Shown: piece by piece, positions 47,701 to 57,945 of the stretch
Position numbering within the stretch: the first letter of the stretch is position 1
Layout: every line of letters begins with the position of its first letter
NCBI GenBank assembly: GCA_001972305.1
Contig: BDDD01002882.1
Span: 86,233-150,232, forward strand
Source: Cephalotus follicularis
Taxonomy: Eukaryota; Streptophyta; Magnoliopsida; Oxalidales; Cephalotaceae
Reading direction: 5' to 3'
DNA: 64,000 bases
Made by a program: the position numbers and the translations under genes
Notes under the pieces: model-generated
The model's database searches: none
What the model saw: the letters and a program-made list of their open reading frames with translations, nothing else
Told to the model about the DNA's origin: nothing

Positions 47701-48574
47701 TTACACTTTAAAATTCAATAGCCTTATAATACCATTTACATATACCTTCACTATAAATATATATATATATATCACCACTAATATCATCTAACGTCCTGTC
47801 CTTTATCCATTTCAATGAATCCACCTTTACTAATTATTTCTTAACATGATACTACTTACATATTCATCTTAAAACAACTTTTATTGAAATAAAGAAATAA
47901 TCAATTCTTTTTAACACTTGATCTTAGAAACCAAATTTCAAGTACAAGGAATAGTTAAATAAATTTCTATTTCTTGAATCTCTCACTATAGGTATATAAT
48001 TTCCAACCTACTAACAAGCCAAACCATCCTTAAATCCATAAAGAATATAAATTCCTCTCTACCAACTACAAACCAGAAATTTTTAAAGCATAAATTGATA
48101 ATCTCTGAATTTATATACTTTCACTTTCTTAACACATACTTACTAACATCCATTAATTCTCATTTTAAACCATAAGAATATCAATCAATTTTACTACCCC
48201 TACATGGAACCCTAAAATTCAAAGATTAGCAGTAGTAATCAATTCATGCATTTCTACGTACTGATACTTTGATTATCTTCACAATGAATTCATCAACCAT
48301 TTCTACTTCTATTATAACCATATCTATAATTCATTTAGAAATTAATTCCTTCATGCAATTCCTTAAACCAGAAAAGTTAAAGGAATGGAGATAGTGATGA
48401 ATGTTTATTAATATGCATCAATTCTAACACATTTACATCATAATTCCATAAAGAAAGTCAATTCCTCCCTACCAAAAAATAAACCCGAAATTTATAGAAT
48501 GATAATGTAAAAATGCTAAAGAACTTACAAGGATGAATGAGGAACCACTTATAACTTGTTTCCTTGAGAGATTC
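44729..48574 (-). repeat. 3' LTR of element E, piece 2
   Basis: It continues from 29509 (GGGCTCAGC then CCTCAG is contiguous in related LTRs). It carries the GGGC-NGA-GCCC palindromes (about 44770-44830), the CTAAACCCCTCCCAG module on minus (about 45000-45020), a long minisatellite (45571-45987) and about 900 bases (about 47583-48480) absent from solo LTR B. It is cut at 48574 by a solo family-A LTR. Confidence 0.85.
45571..45987. repeat. Minisatellite in LTR E, about 6 units of 65-75 bases
   Basis: Each unit has CACGAGGGGCCGGCGTATCT, then CACGGACCCT(A/G)GCCCTCGCC, then GAGAAA. LTR G has about one such unit near 37680-37770, so the array expanded in the E lineage. The tract gives an artefactual open frame at 45630-46028. 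Confidence 0.85.
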
Positions 48575-48745
48575 TGTAACGCCCGGTATTTTCCTGAATG
48601 TAATATTCCAATTTATGATGTAATCTTAAATTTGGAATAATAAGAATGTTGAGTTTTTGAAATCAAAGTATGCTTAAAACCCTATTTATGGTCTTGGAAA
48701 TGGGATGTGTATGTTAAAGTTGAAACGGCAACGTTCTGGGGAAAA

Positions 48746-48900
48746 GACATCGACGTCTTTTGGAAAGACGTCGACTCCTTTGGGAGCCAGGGCACACGTG
48801 ATTGAAAGGGACATCCACGTCGACTTTGGGAGAAAGCATCGACACCTTCTTACCCAACTGGAAAAGACATCAACGTCTAAGGGAAGACATCGACGCCTTT
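48746..48900. repeat. ATCGACGTC motif cluster 1 in LTR A4
   Basis: About six variants (ACATCGACGTCTTTTGG, AAGACGTCGACTCC, GCATCGACACC, ACATCGACGCCTTTG) lie in 155 bases, at the same place as in A2. Confidence 0.75.
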
Positions 48901-49657
48901 GTATGAATGGCCAGCACGTTCTTCGTCGGCAGAACAACATGCAAGGGGGATTTGTTTAGAGGCTTACCTAACGCCTTTTCTAGTGCATATTGACGTGTTG
49001 TGCATATGAGTGTGTTGCCAGGAGTGCTCTGAGCATGCTCCTCACATGGAACATGCAAAGATAACCACCCTCACATGCAACCTGCAAGAGAGAAGGTTAA
49101 AGAAAACAAAAAGAAATGCAGAAAAGAGGAAGGTGGGAGAGAATACGAATATGGCCACTAAATGCCAGGAGAAGAATGTCGGGAGGAAGCCTTCTACATA
49201 CAGATAACCCTCCCCACCTATCTCTCTCGTTTTATAACACCTGGAGAGAGAGAGACATTTGGACAGTGTGTATTCCTCCATTGTTGAGCTTGAAGCTTGG
49301 AGCTTGGACCTTGGGATCACTGGTGCGGCTACGGGACAGACCTAGAGGGGCTGCTGTGACCTGTTTGGATACTAAAAGAGGAGGACTTTCGGTTTCTAAC
49401 TTGAAGCCAGAGGTAGGGGAAAGCCATACTGTAAATTCGAGTTTAATATCCATGCATAGTTTATGATTTTGAGTGTGTAAAAATGTATGATTCTTGAATT
49501 GGTATTGTTACTGGATTGATGCCATGATATGCTAGATATGTTTGGAGTATTTGCATGTTGGTTTCTTACTGTGAAAACTCGTTATTACGCATGGTTATGG
49601 GATATTGAGGTCACTGGTTACTAAGTCGCGAGGTAGAAGATGACTACTGGTAGAAAG

Positions 49658-49905
49658 ACATCGACTCCTTTTAGAATAACATCGACGTCATTTAGGTTTT
49701 GCCTTATTACTGATTGAAAGGGATCGACGTCTATGGAAAGACATCGACTCCCTAGACTACCTACCTGGATTCTGACGAAAAAGACGTCGACGTGTGAGTA
49801 ATGAACATCGACGCCTTCTGTGGAAAAACACGACGATACTGGGGCTTGTACATTGATGCATGACATGAATGACATCGACGCCTTTGGGAAAGACGTCGAC
49901 GCCTT
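49658..49905. repeat. ATCGACGTC motif cluster 2 in LTR A4
   Basis: About eight to nine variants lie in about 250 bases. A2 has a longer version with extra copies. Confidence 0.75.
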
Positions 49906-51219
49906 TGTTACTGTTTGGAGTTATCTTCATCAAATGATATGGAATGATCCCAATCCCTATTTGGGTGCATTTGAGCATATGTATGCATTGCATATGTACT
50001 GTTTACTGCCTGATTGTGTACTGTTTGTGTGTTGTCTGTGATTTCTAATGTGTTGATGCTTTAGAAATGCATAGATGAGCTTGGAATAAGATATTTTGAG
50101 TACGAAAATATGTATTGATCAAAAAGCGTATTTTCAACCAAACCGGTAAATGATTTACCCTACTGAAACTGTTACTGATATTTTCTACCGAAATTACCTG
50201 ATTTCAAATGTTGTCAAATTTGGAAACATTTTGGAAAATGACTGCCTGTTCTTGATCAAATCGATCATTACTGTTTACTGTACTGTTACTGTTTAACTTC
50301 ACTATTTGCTCTGTGAATTGTTTGTGATTGTGTTTGAGCTGCTAGTTGCGTGGTGGAGGTTGCCAGCGATTACTAGTGGTAGGGTCGAACCTAGGGGCCA
50401 GGAGCGTGGCTAGGTGACTCACTGTACTGTTGCCTCGCTCGGTTGCCCGATGTGGGGACCGGAGTGGGAGTGTAGCATGGGGCCAGGAGTTGGCGGCGTT
50501 ATATACTGTTGTTGTGGTCCTATGTGGACATACTTCCTGTTGTAGTCCTATGAGGACATACTGTACTGTACTATTTACTGGTCCTTTACGGACATTACTT
50601 TGATTGTTGACATAGCCCTGGCCGGGTTACTACTGCACTGATACTGTACGCATATATTTCTTATATACGTAACACTGATATTTTACTGTACTGACATACG
50701 TATTTTCACATATGTATAAACTGGGTCTCCACTGCACTGCATCATATATGCATTCATATCATGACATGCATTATGTTAATCCCGAATTACTGTTATGACT
50801 TGGCCGAGTGAGGACAAAGGCTAACCCCCTACTTTACAGATTGATGCAGTGGACTTTTGGATCGGCTTGGACGAAGATCAAGTTGTTATATTTTGATCTT
50901 GTTATCTATCTGTTTTGTTAACCTTTGTGGTTCATGGTTTTGGATACACCATTATCATGGTATTGTTTATGAAGGAATTTTGTTTGTACTGTAATTTTCA
51001 CGCTCCGTTTTATGGGCGATTAACTCTTATGACCTGTTTTTGGGTAGCGTACGGTATGGGACGTACGTTACGTGTTGACAGCTTATGTTCTTTTATGCTT
51101 CCGCCACTGTTGTTCTTGGAAAAGTTTTAAATTTCACGGTTTTGCATGAGCTGTATTTTATGTTAATTGCCTTTACCGCTTTAATATCGCGTTTTCTTTA
51201 AACGGGGTGTGACAGATTC

Positions 51220-51754
51220 ATGAAGAAAACTGAACAAAGTGAGCTCCAATGGTGGAAGAAACGTCGGCCAGGTGAGGGAATGGAGGGATGCCGTCAATTT
51301 CTACTCTTAGGTTCCTTTAAGCTTGAAGATTGGAGCACTTCCTAGAGACTTGGAGAAGTGGGGAGAGCTTGGGCCGGTGCTACTTGAAGATATGGAGAAG
51401 GCGTCGGTGGCTTGGAGAATGAAGGGCCGATTTCTTTAGCTTCGTTTGTAAGCTTGGGAAGTTTGTAGAAGGTTGGGGAAAGATGGAGAAATTACCGGTG
51501 TTTAGGACAGAAATATAGGCATTTTGGCCCAAAATCATGTAAAAAAATCGACTGCTTAAGGGAGATAAATTTGGGCCGAACTTCATGCTTAAAAGAAACA
51601 TTTTTGGGCAAAAAAAATGCTAATTCGGCTAGAGTAATAAGAGGAGGGCTTGACAAGTTGGGCCAAATTTTTCAAATGAAATCCAAGAGATTTTTGGGCC
51701 TTATAAACATATAAAATTTGGCATACTTATACAAATAAAATTTGTGCCTTAACT

Positions 51755-51790
<36 letters not shown>

Positions 51791-51941
51791 ATAATCAACT
51801 TAAATCATTATAGGCTCTAATTAACATAGCTCAAAATAAATTTATGCATGCCTTAAATAAATCACCAAAGTCACATATTAATTATTATACCAAGCATGCT
51901 CTCATAAAATATATTCTTAAAATATAACACGGGGTGTTACA
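51220..51941 (-). repeat. 3' LTR of element E, piece 3 (LTR start on minus)
   Basis: It resumes after GATTC and ends, on plus, with ATAACACGGGGTGTTACA, followed by the complement of a polypurine tract (AAAAAGGGGGGATAC on minus). It is closely similar to the start of solo LTR B (15486 onward), with an expanded TA run at about 51762-51787. Confidence 0.9.
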
Positions 51942-52634
51942 GTATCCCCCCTTTTTAGAATTTTGTCCTCAAAATTCATATAACTAATTTGTCAAGAGAG
52001 CTAGATAGTGCCTCAACATCACATCTTCGTGCTCCCCGTCGTATTGACATTGATAAAACATCAAATACTCCATTTAATCTCCCAATTCGTTTCAATATTT
52101 AACCTTCCCAAAATACATATTCATACCCAAGGCTAAACATCAAGCAATCAACATTCATTCATGTAATCAACAATCCTTACTCTTAAACCATCCGATATCC
52201 ACACAATCCATTAATCGAACCTTATGCTCTATTTATACATGCCCTCTTGTCTTACACCACACATCGATAATCTTCGTATCTCATATATCAACCTTTAAAT
52301 TAAATTCATGAGTGAGCATAATAAACATTATAGTTTGTATCATCAAGTTTATATTCATTTCCTCCAAGAAGAATTTTAAGTCACCAAGAATTATCTCATG
52401 TATTCTCAGAGATTTTGCCACATGATTACCTCAAGATAAGATGCTGCTGAGAAAACAAATACTTTAGGCTCGGGTGGTTGGTAAAGATTTGGCAAGTCTC
52501 CCCAGGGAGAACTACTAGGTCTCAAAAATCCTTTCTCCAATAATTATTGTACATGCACCTTTAGTTCTGTCAACTCAACCAGTGCCATTCTGTAAGGTGT
52601 GAGAGATATAGGAACTATACTCGGAACCAACTCT
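51942..52634 (-). pseudogene. Internal remnant of element E with an RT lead fragment
   Basis: The polypurine tract lies at 51942-51956. 52442-52634 on minus translates to the RT lead: VPISLTPYRMALVELTELK and then LLEKGFLRPSSSPWGD, with a stop between. This shows a Ty3/gypsy origin. The stretch 51960-52440 is AT-rich with nothing recognised. At about 52635 the sequence jumps into the LTR start, so the rest of pol, gag, the primer site and most of the 5' LTR are deleted. Confidence 0.7.
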
Positions 52635-52695
52635 ATCTATATCCCATAATCAACTTAAAACATTATAGGCTCTAATTAACATAGCCCAAAATAAA
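52635..52695 (-). repeat. 5' LTR remnant of element E, part 1
   Basis: It matches 51785-51844 (CCCATAATCAACTTAAA...AAAATAAA) and continues at 55710 beyond the solo LTR F3. Confidence 0.85.
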
Positions 52696-55600
52696 TGTAA
52701 TACCCCGTTCGTTCGTGTGCTTATTTTCGGATTTTTATTTAATTTTATTCGTTTTACTATATTATGTTGGCCTATTTTTAAAATTTTATTTGGACCTTTA
52801 TGTTTTAGGCTTTATAATGCCAATTATGTTGCCTTTTGGATAATTAATAAAATGTAATTGTAGATAGGTAATAATTGTTGTGGGTATTTTAAAGTGATTA
52901 AAATTTGTTTTAATACAAACAAGGTAAAAAAGATTTTAAAAGGGAACAAATATTGTATTTTGGCAAAATAATTTTTATTTCCTATCTTCTTCCCTCTCTC
53001 TCCCGTTTTTCTTCCTTCTTCCTTCTTCCTCCCCCAAACTGATTTCTTTCCTTTTACCTCTCCCTCAATCCCGAAATTATGCCTTTTTTCCCTATTATAC
53101 CAGATTTGGATTCCTTTTCTACATTACCATGACCTAAATTGCCTTTCCCATATTGTATATATATGTCATTATGCATTGTTTGTGCCTCCATTGTGTATCT
53201 ATCTCCTGGTAGCCGAACCTGCAAGTTTAGAATCTGTTTTGTTCTCCTTTGATCATCATACCAGGTTTGTTCTTCTTCCGTTGTTATGGTTTAACATTTA
53301 GTTTTGTGTTAAGGTTATCAAAGTCTTTTGCATGTTGGTGGCTAGTGTATTTTGTTTTTAATCCCTGCCATATATGTTTTGCTAGTGTTTAAGAGATTGT
53401 GAGCAAGTCCTGAGGTATTTAGTAATGGTTATAAACAGATATTGAAACTAGAAATTGGTATATGAAAGAAATTGAGTAATAGTTATGCATGCTATGAATT
53501 AGAATTTTGCTTCTCTTTAAAGTAAGATCACCCTTGCATGATTTCTTGGCTTTAAATGCAACTAATAAGTCACATAAGTCCTATATAAGTGTTTAAGATC
53601 ATCTAAGTGTTGTAATATTGGAGTTTTGACGGAAAATTTTAATTGAACTGCTGTGTTTTGCTGTTCTGTCGAGCAGAACAGTCGACTGTCCATTTAAACA
53701 GTCGACTGTTAGACCTTGAGTAGTCGACTGCCATCCTTGAACAGTCGACTGGTTGCCTTGCACAGTCGAGTGGACCCTCTGTCATAGTCGACTGGATTCA
53801 ACCCAGTTTGAGTAGTCGACTGCCTATGCCATACAGTCGACTGCCACCCTTTACATAGTCGACTGGATTGTGTTACAGTCGGCTGGAATTGCCCAATAAT
53901 TTTTTTGGTTTCAAGTTTTGTAATCCGTTTGTCCGTCTAATGATTTGTAGTCTGTTTTAAACACTATTAAATTACTGTTTGATGTTTGGAAGTGATTTTT
54001 GAATCCCTATATGTATGATATTGCATCTCTTAGATTTTTGTGCTTCGAAGGACTTTTAAAATTGTTGATCAATTCTTCTATCTTTGTTGTGATCGCTTAA
54101 GGTACGGATCATTCTTTCTTTGGCGCTCCTATTGATTTTATTAGAGTAAAAATGTTAGTTTTACTATATGAATAACGTACGGATCTTCGTTCTTTGATAC
54201 ACTCTAGTGATTTTATAAAAATAAATCAGTTATATGTTTTTGTGAAAATGTACGGATTCTTCGTTCTTAGCTTATTCCTTCGGTTTTACTAAAATGAATG
54301 CAGATATGTTTTAGTACGGATGTTTCGTTCCTTGACACCCTCCTACTGTTTTTATAGTAAAAAGATAGTTTTACTTTATGGATAACGTACGGATTCTATC
54401 GTTCATTGGCTATCTGATTATCAAACTAAAATCAGTTTTATTCTATGATCTCGTTTTATAGACTTGATTATGTTTTATGATATGTTTCGTAAATTAATTG
54501 GTTGTTGACATTTTATGAAATTAAATGTTCCTAGCTATATTATTATGCTAAGACACGTTACGATATATTATGAAATGCTCATCTCTTTACAGTGGAAAAT
54601 AAATGAGTTGGTATTATGTAATGATTTTGCTATGTCCAGAAAATGTTTAGAAAACGTCTTTACATTTTTAAATCATTTTTAGAAATAAAACAATGTTTTT
54701 GAAATAAGGATATACACAGAGATATTTCCTACCTATGGAGGTACCATAGGCATGTCGTGGGCCTGGCACGGGGACATGACACTACCGTAGCGGTGTGATT
54801 TGACTACGACGTCTCTCTATGTTTTGAATAAATCCCATGAGGTGGATTTATGGATCCGATATGTGTGATAGAGGCGTATGAGTATACTCTAGTATATGAT
54901 ATGTTAAGGATATGGATTCTGGGGATTGATTGTGTAGTGCCGTACACGTCTTTCCGTTTGGCATGTGGGCCTTGCAAACCCCTTGCAACTACGCATATGT
55001 GTATGCGCTTTGAATCTCTGAAATGAGATTTTGGAAATCGGATAAGTCTCTGTTTGTTTTTCGTTTTGAATATGTTTTGTGATTTTGAACTTGGTTTATG
55101 TCTTGGAATTGAACAACGCTTTAAAAATTAGGTACTCGTTTAAAATTGATTGTATGACTACTTACCTTCGCTTTTGAAAATAATGTTAAATTATTTTATG
55201 CATAAGGTATATGTTATTTAAAGATTCAGGTATTTTCTATCTTTTAAATTATCGTTTTATGTTTTATGATTCTATATCCGTACTGAGGTTTGCTCAGCCG
55301 CGTTTTTGTTTCCATGCGGCAGGTATTCTGGGACAGCAACCGGGAAATGTGTGATGAGCGAGATGCCACCAATGATAAGGATCACTTAGGAGATGGAACC
55401 GTTTATGCTTAGTTATTTTTATGGTCATGTTAGGACCCCCTATTAGAACAATATTATGTCTTTCAGTTTATGACTTTGGATTATATTTCAGTTTTTTGTT
55501 TATGTTTAAGTTTTCATATTATGAATAAAGTTTTAGACAATGTTTTAGATTTTATGTATTAAGTTATAGACCATCACGCAATTCGAATAAAAGATGAATA

Positions 55601-55704
55601 AATAATCTGATAAAAAGGATAAAATCAAGTTATATCTCATGATATGTTATGTTTAGTTTTGGATTAGGAACCGTAACGACTCCCGCCGTTCAGGGGGTGT
55701 TACA
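52696..55704 (+). mobile_element. Solo LTR of family F (F3), 3.0 kb, target duplication ATAAA
   Basis: It begins TGTAATACCCCG and ends GGGGTGTTACA, flanked by ATAAA at 52691-52695 and 55705-55709. It is the full-length member of the family, with the longest CAGTCGACTG array (53676-53884) and several TACGGATC...CGTTC repeats at 54105-54410. No coding sequence. Confidence 0.95.
53676..53884. repeat. CAGTCGACTG motif array in LTR F3, about 10 copies
   Basis: Variants of the palindrome (CAGTCGACTG, TAGTCGACTG, CAGTCGAGTG, CAGTCGGCTG) occur about every 20 bases for 210 bases. The core is the perfect palindrome GTCGAC. Confidence 0.9.
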
Positions 55705-55709
55705 ATAAA

Positions 55710-55811
55710 TTTATGCATGTCTTAAATAAAATCACCAAAGTCACATATTAATTATTATACCAAGCATGCTCTCATAAAATATATTCTTAAAATATAACAC
55801 GAGCTGTTACA
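55710..55811 (-). repeat. 5' LTR remnant of element E, part 2 (outer end)
   Basis: It matches 51839-51941 and ends ATAACACGAGCTGTTACA. The adjoining CAGTC (55812-55816) pairs with CAATC at 29214-29218. Confidence 0.85.
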
Positions 55812-55892
55812 CAGTCCGATACTATTGATCATAATCAAGAAAATATTGAAAGCACTTCTTTACATTCAATCACTCAAAATGAAGAAGGATAA
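55812..55892 (+). pseudogene. Endogenous pararetrovirus movement protein, last part
   Basis: After one copy of the target duplication the same frame that is open up to 29218 continues here for about 25 codons and ends at TAA 55890-55892. The agreement of phase across a 26.6-kb insertion supports a single gene. The codon composition is again very rich in A and T. Confidence 0.65.
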
Positions 55893-56360
55893 ATAAAAAT
55901 TAGGTTTGATAAAACTGTGAAAACCCATTCAAACTTAGAAAATTTAAGAGAAAATGTTAATTACTTAAACATTTGTGACGAAAAATTAGATAAAAATTAC
56001 CAATTTCAGCCACATAGATCTTCTACTTCTAGTATTAGATCTGGACCATCAAACTATTTTGATACTAAAACTAAATTGTCAGAAATATCGAATCAGTCAA
56101 GTATTTTAAAAGTAATTTATACTCAAGAAAATCCACAAGCTAAAAATTCTCAAGAAAACACTCAAGAATTTAATGAACCTATTTCCCTCACATATTCTGA
56201 GATGAAACTTACTTCTCAGTTTATGATGATGAGAATTAATAAACTATTTGAATTCAATAAAGATTTAATAAGAGCAAATTTTCTTCAAGAAAAATATTTA
56301 CGAAAAAGATACAGATTCTTTAAAAAATATTCCAAAATTGAACAAAATGATATTATATGA
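55893..56360 (+). pseudogene. Pararetroviral open frame between movement and coat regions
   Basis: The frame is in phase with the movement-protein frame beyond its TAA and stays open to TGA 56358-56360. It has no ATG near its start, so it may be a continuation of one long protein after a nonsense change. It is Asn-, Lys- and Ser-rich, with a Leu/Phe/Lys-rich end (NKLFEFNKDLIRANFLQEKY) that may be helical. Its last bases overlap the next frame as ATGA, an overlap common between adjacent Caulimoviridae genes. I recognise no domain. Confidence 0.5.
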
Positions 56361-56764
56361 CTAAAATCAAGACTCATGTTATGTTTTTTTATTATTTAAA
56401 ATTTTATATTAACCAACAAAAAAATAAAAAATATTTTGAAGAAGAAAATAAAATATTAGAAAATAAAGAAGATAAAAATTTTGGAATTAAACGTTCCTTT
56501 GAAAAGCAATACAATGAAGAAAAAGAATTTAAAATTTTTATGAACCAAAAAACCACCACAACATGGTTAACTTCTGATAACAAAACAATTGAAGCAATTC
56601 ATCCACCATCTGAAAAAATTCAAATTAACATAAAAAATAATCAAATACAACCTGCACCTTACAAATTACAAATTAAAACAAATAATACTCAGATAACAAC
56701 AAATGAAACCAATATAATTATTGAACAAAATAATTATACAAACAAATATCTTGAAACATTATGA
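56357..56764 (+). pseudogene. N-terminal part of pararetroviral coat/polyprotein frame
   Basis: A 135-codon frame starts at the ATG that overlaps the previous stop and ends at TGA 56762-56764, where Trp is likely. It is Lys/Asn/Gln-rich, with an acidic-lysine stretch (KKYFEEENKILENKEDKN). Further stops follow to about 57000. It leads toward the coat-like region and is probably its N-terminus, but no domain is recognised. Confidence 0.5.
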
Positions 56765-57003
56765 TCACAATTATCTAGAATAGAAAATACCATTCCAAAG
56801 GTTAAACAAAACTATTCAAAAAATTAAACAAAAACTCAAAAAATTAAACCATTATTTACACCTTATAAAATTCCTTCCTCCCAAATAAAACAATTAACAA
56901 TAAATGACATTAATGAAAAATTCCTGATACACCAGATACACCAACAACAATAGTACCCACAACATATACTTCGCGTACTCCATACAAAGATAAAAATAAA
57001 ATA

Positions 57004-57945
57004 ATGAACGTTATTCAAGAAATTGAAACATTTTCAGACGATTCTGTCCAAGAAATTAATAACTGCTACAAAAATTGACCCATTAAAAATTGGGTCATTA
57101 ACTTCATACTATTACAGACCAATTAATCCAGATTTACAAATTGAAGAAAGGGAAAAATTTACTCGAGTTTCATATCAAAGAGGAACCATTTACGAATGGA
57201 ACATTGATGATATGAATGAGTATCATATTATTAACAAATTACAAGAAATGACTATGTAAGTAATGCTCATAAAATTAAAAACAATTCAGCTAAAGCTGTT
57301 GCAAATCTTTTAATTGCCGGATTTACTGGACAGTTAAAAGGATGGTGAGATAATGTTCTTACTACGCAACAACAAACAGAAATTTTAGAAACTATTCAAG
57401 TCAATGAGTTAAAAGAACCAATTTTTTATAGTAATAATGAAACTATTGAAGATGCAGTATCAATATTAATTTACAATATTGCCAAATATTTCATAGGAGA
57501 TCCTATTTATTTAAAGGATAGGACAGCCGATCAATTATCAAATTTAAGATGTGAAAAATTACAAGATTTTCGGTGGTACAAAGACACATTCATGACTAAA
57601 GTTTTAACTAGGGAAGATGCAAATCAATCCTATTGGAAAGAAAAATTCATAGCAGGATTACCAACATTATTTGCTGAAAAAATTAAAAATAAATATAGAG
57701 AAAAACATAAAGGTGTTGTACCTTATGAAACATTAACCTATGGAGATATTATAAGCACATTTAAGAAAACTAGATTAGAATTTTGTAATGACATCAAAAT
57801 GAGTAAAGAAATCAAAAGAGATTAAAAAACTTATAAAAAAGAATTAGGAGATTTTTGCACTCAATTTGGTTACGAACCATTTAAACCTCCACCTTCAAAA
57901 ACAAAAAAATTACAAAAACATAAAAGAGATAAGAAATACTATTAC
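57004..57945 (+). pseudogene. Endogenous pararetrovirus coat-protein region, broken and cut off
   Basis: This stretch resembles the Caulimoviridae capsid region, which packages DNA and shares ancestry with retroviral Gag. Landmarks are YQRGTIYEWNIDDMNEY, then LLIAGFTGQLKGW with a TGA where the next Trp is expected (about 57348), FRWYKDTFMTKV, FIAGLPTLFAEKIKNKYR and a basic end KKLQKHKRDKKYYYC that normally leads into a CCHC zinc finger. It has several stops and frame changes (near 57260, 57348 and 57823). A reverse family-F-like LTR begins exactly at the Cys codon, so the zinc finger and any protease-RT are not in this window. Confidence 0.75.

Larger units (their letters stand above)
48575..51214 (+). 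mobile_element. Solo LTR of family A (A4), 2.64 kb, target duplication GATTC
   Basis: It begins TGTAACGCCCGG and ends ACGGGGTGTGACA, flanked by perfect GATTC copies at 48570-48574 and 51215-51219. Removing it restores the E LTR (compare forward copy near 16195: TTCTTCATGAATCTCTC). ATCGACGTC clusters lie at 48746-48900 and 49658-49905, a TATA-like TTTATAACAC at 49231, and CTAACCCCCTACTTTACAG at about 50821. Confidence 0.95.
29219..55811 (-). mobile_element. Element E: reverse LTR retrotransposon inserted in the endogenous virus
   Basis: The outer ends are TGTTACACCCG (29219) and GAGCTGTTACA (55811), flanked by CAATC (29214-29218) and CAGTC (55812-55816), a 5-base duplication with one difference. 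Its 3' LTR is in three pieces (29219-29509, 44729-48574, 51220-51941; about 4.9 kb in total). A short internal remnant follows (51942-52634). The 5' LTR survives only as its first 160 or so bases (52635-52695 and 55710-55811). Later insertions account for the rest. Most internal DNA and most of the 5' LTR are deleted. Confidence 0.8.

Noticed and set aside
39837..51214. One intact family-A element with 5' LTR at 39837 and 3' LTR at 48575
   Set aside because: The LTR at 48575-51214 has its own perfect GATTC duplication and sits inside the reverse LTR of E, so it is a separate solo insertion.
53676..53884. CRISPR-like array of CAGTCGACTG repeats
   Set aside because: Units are 10 bases with irregular spacers, in a plant LTR with no cas genes.
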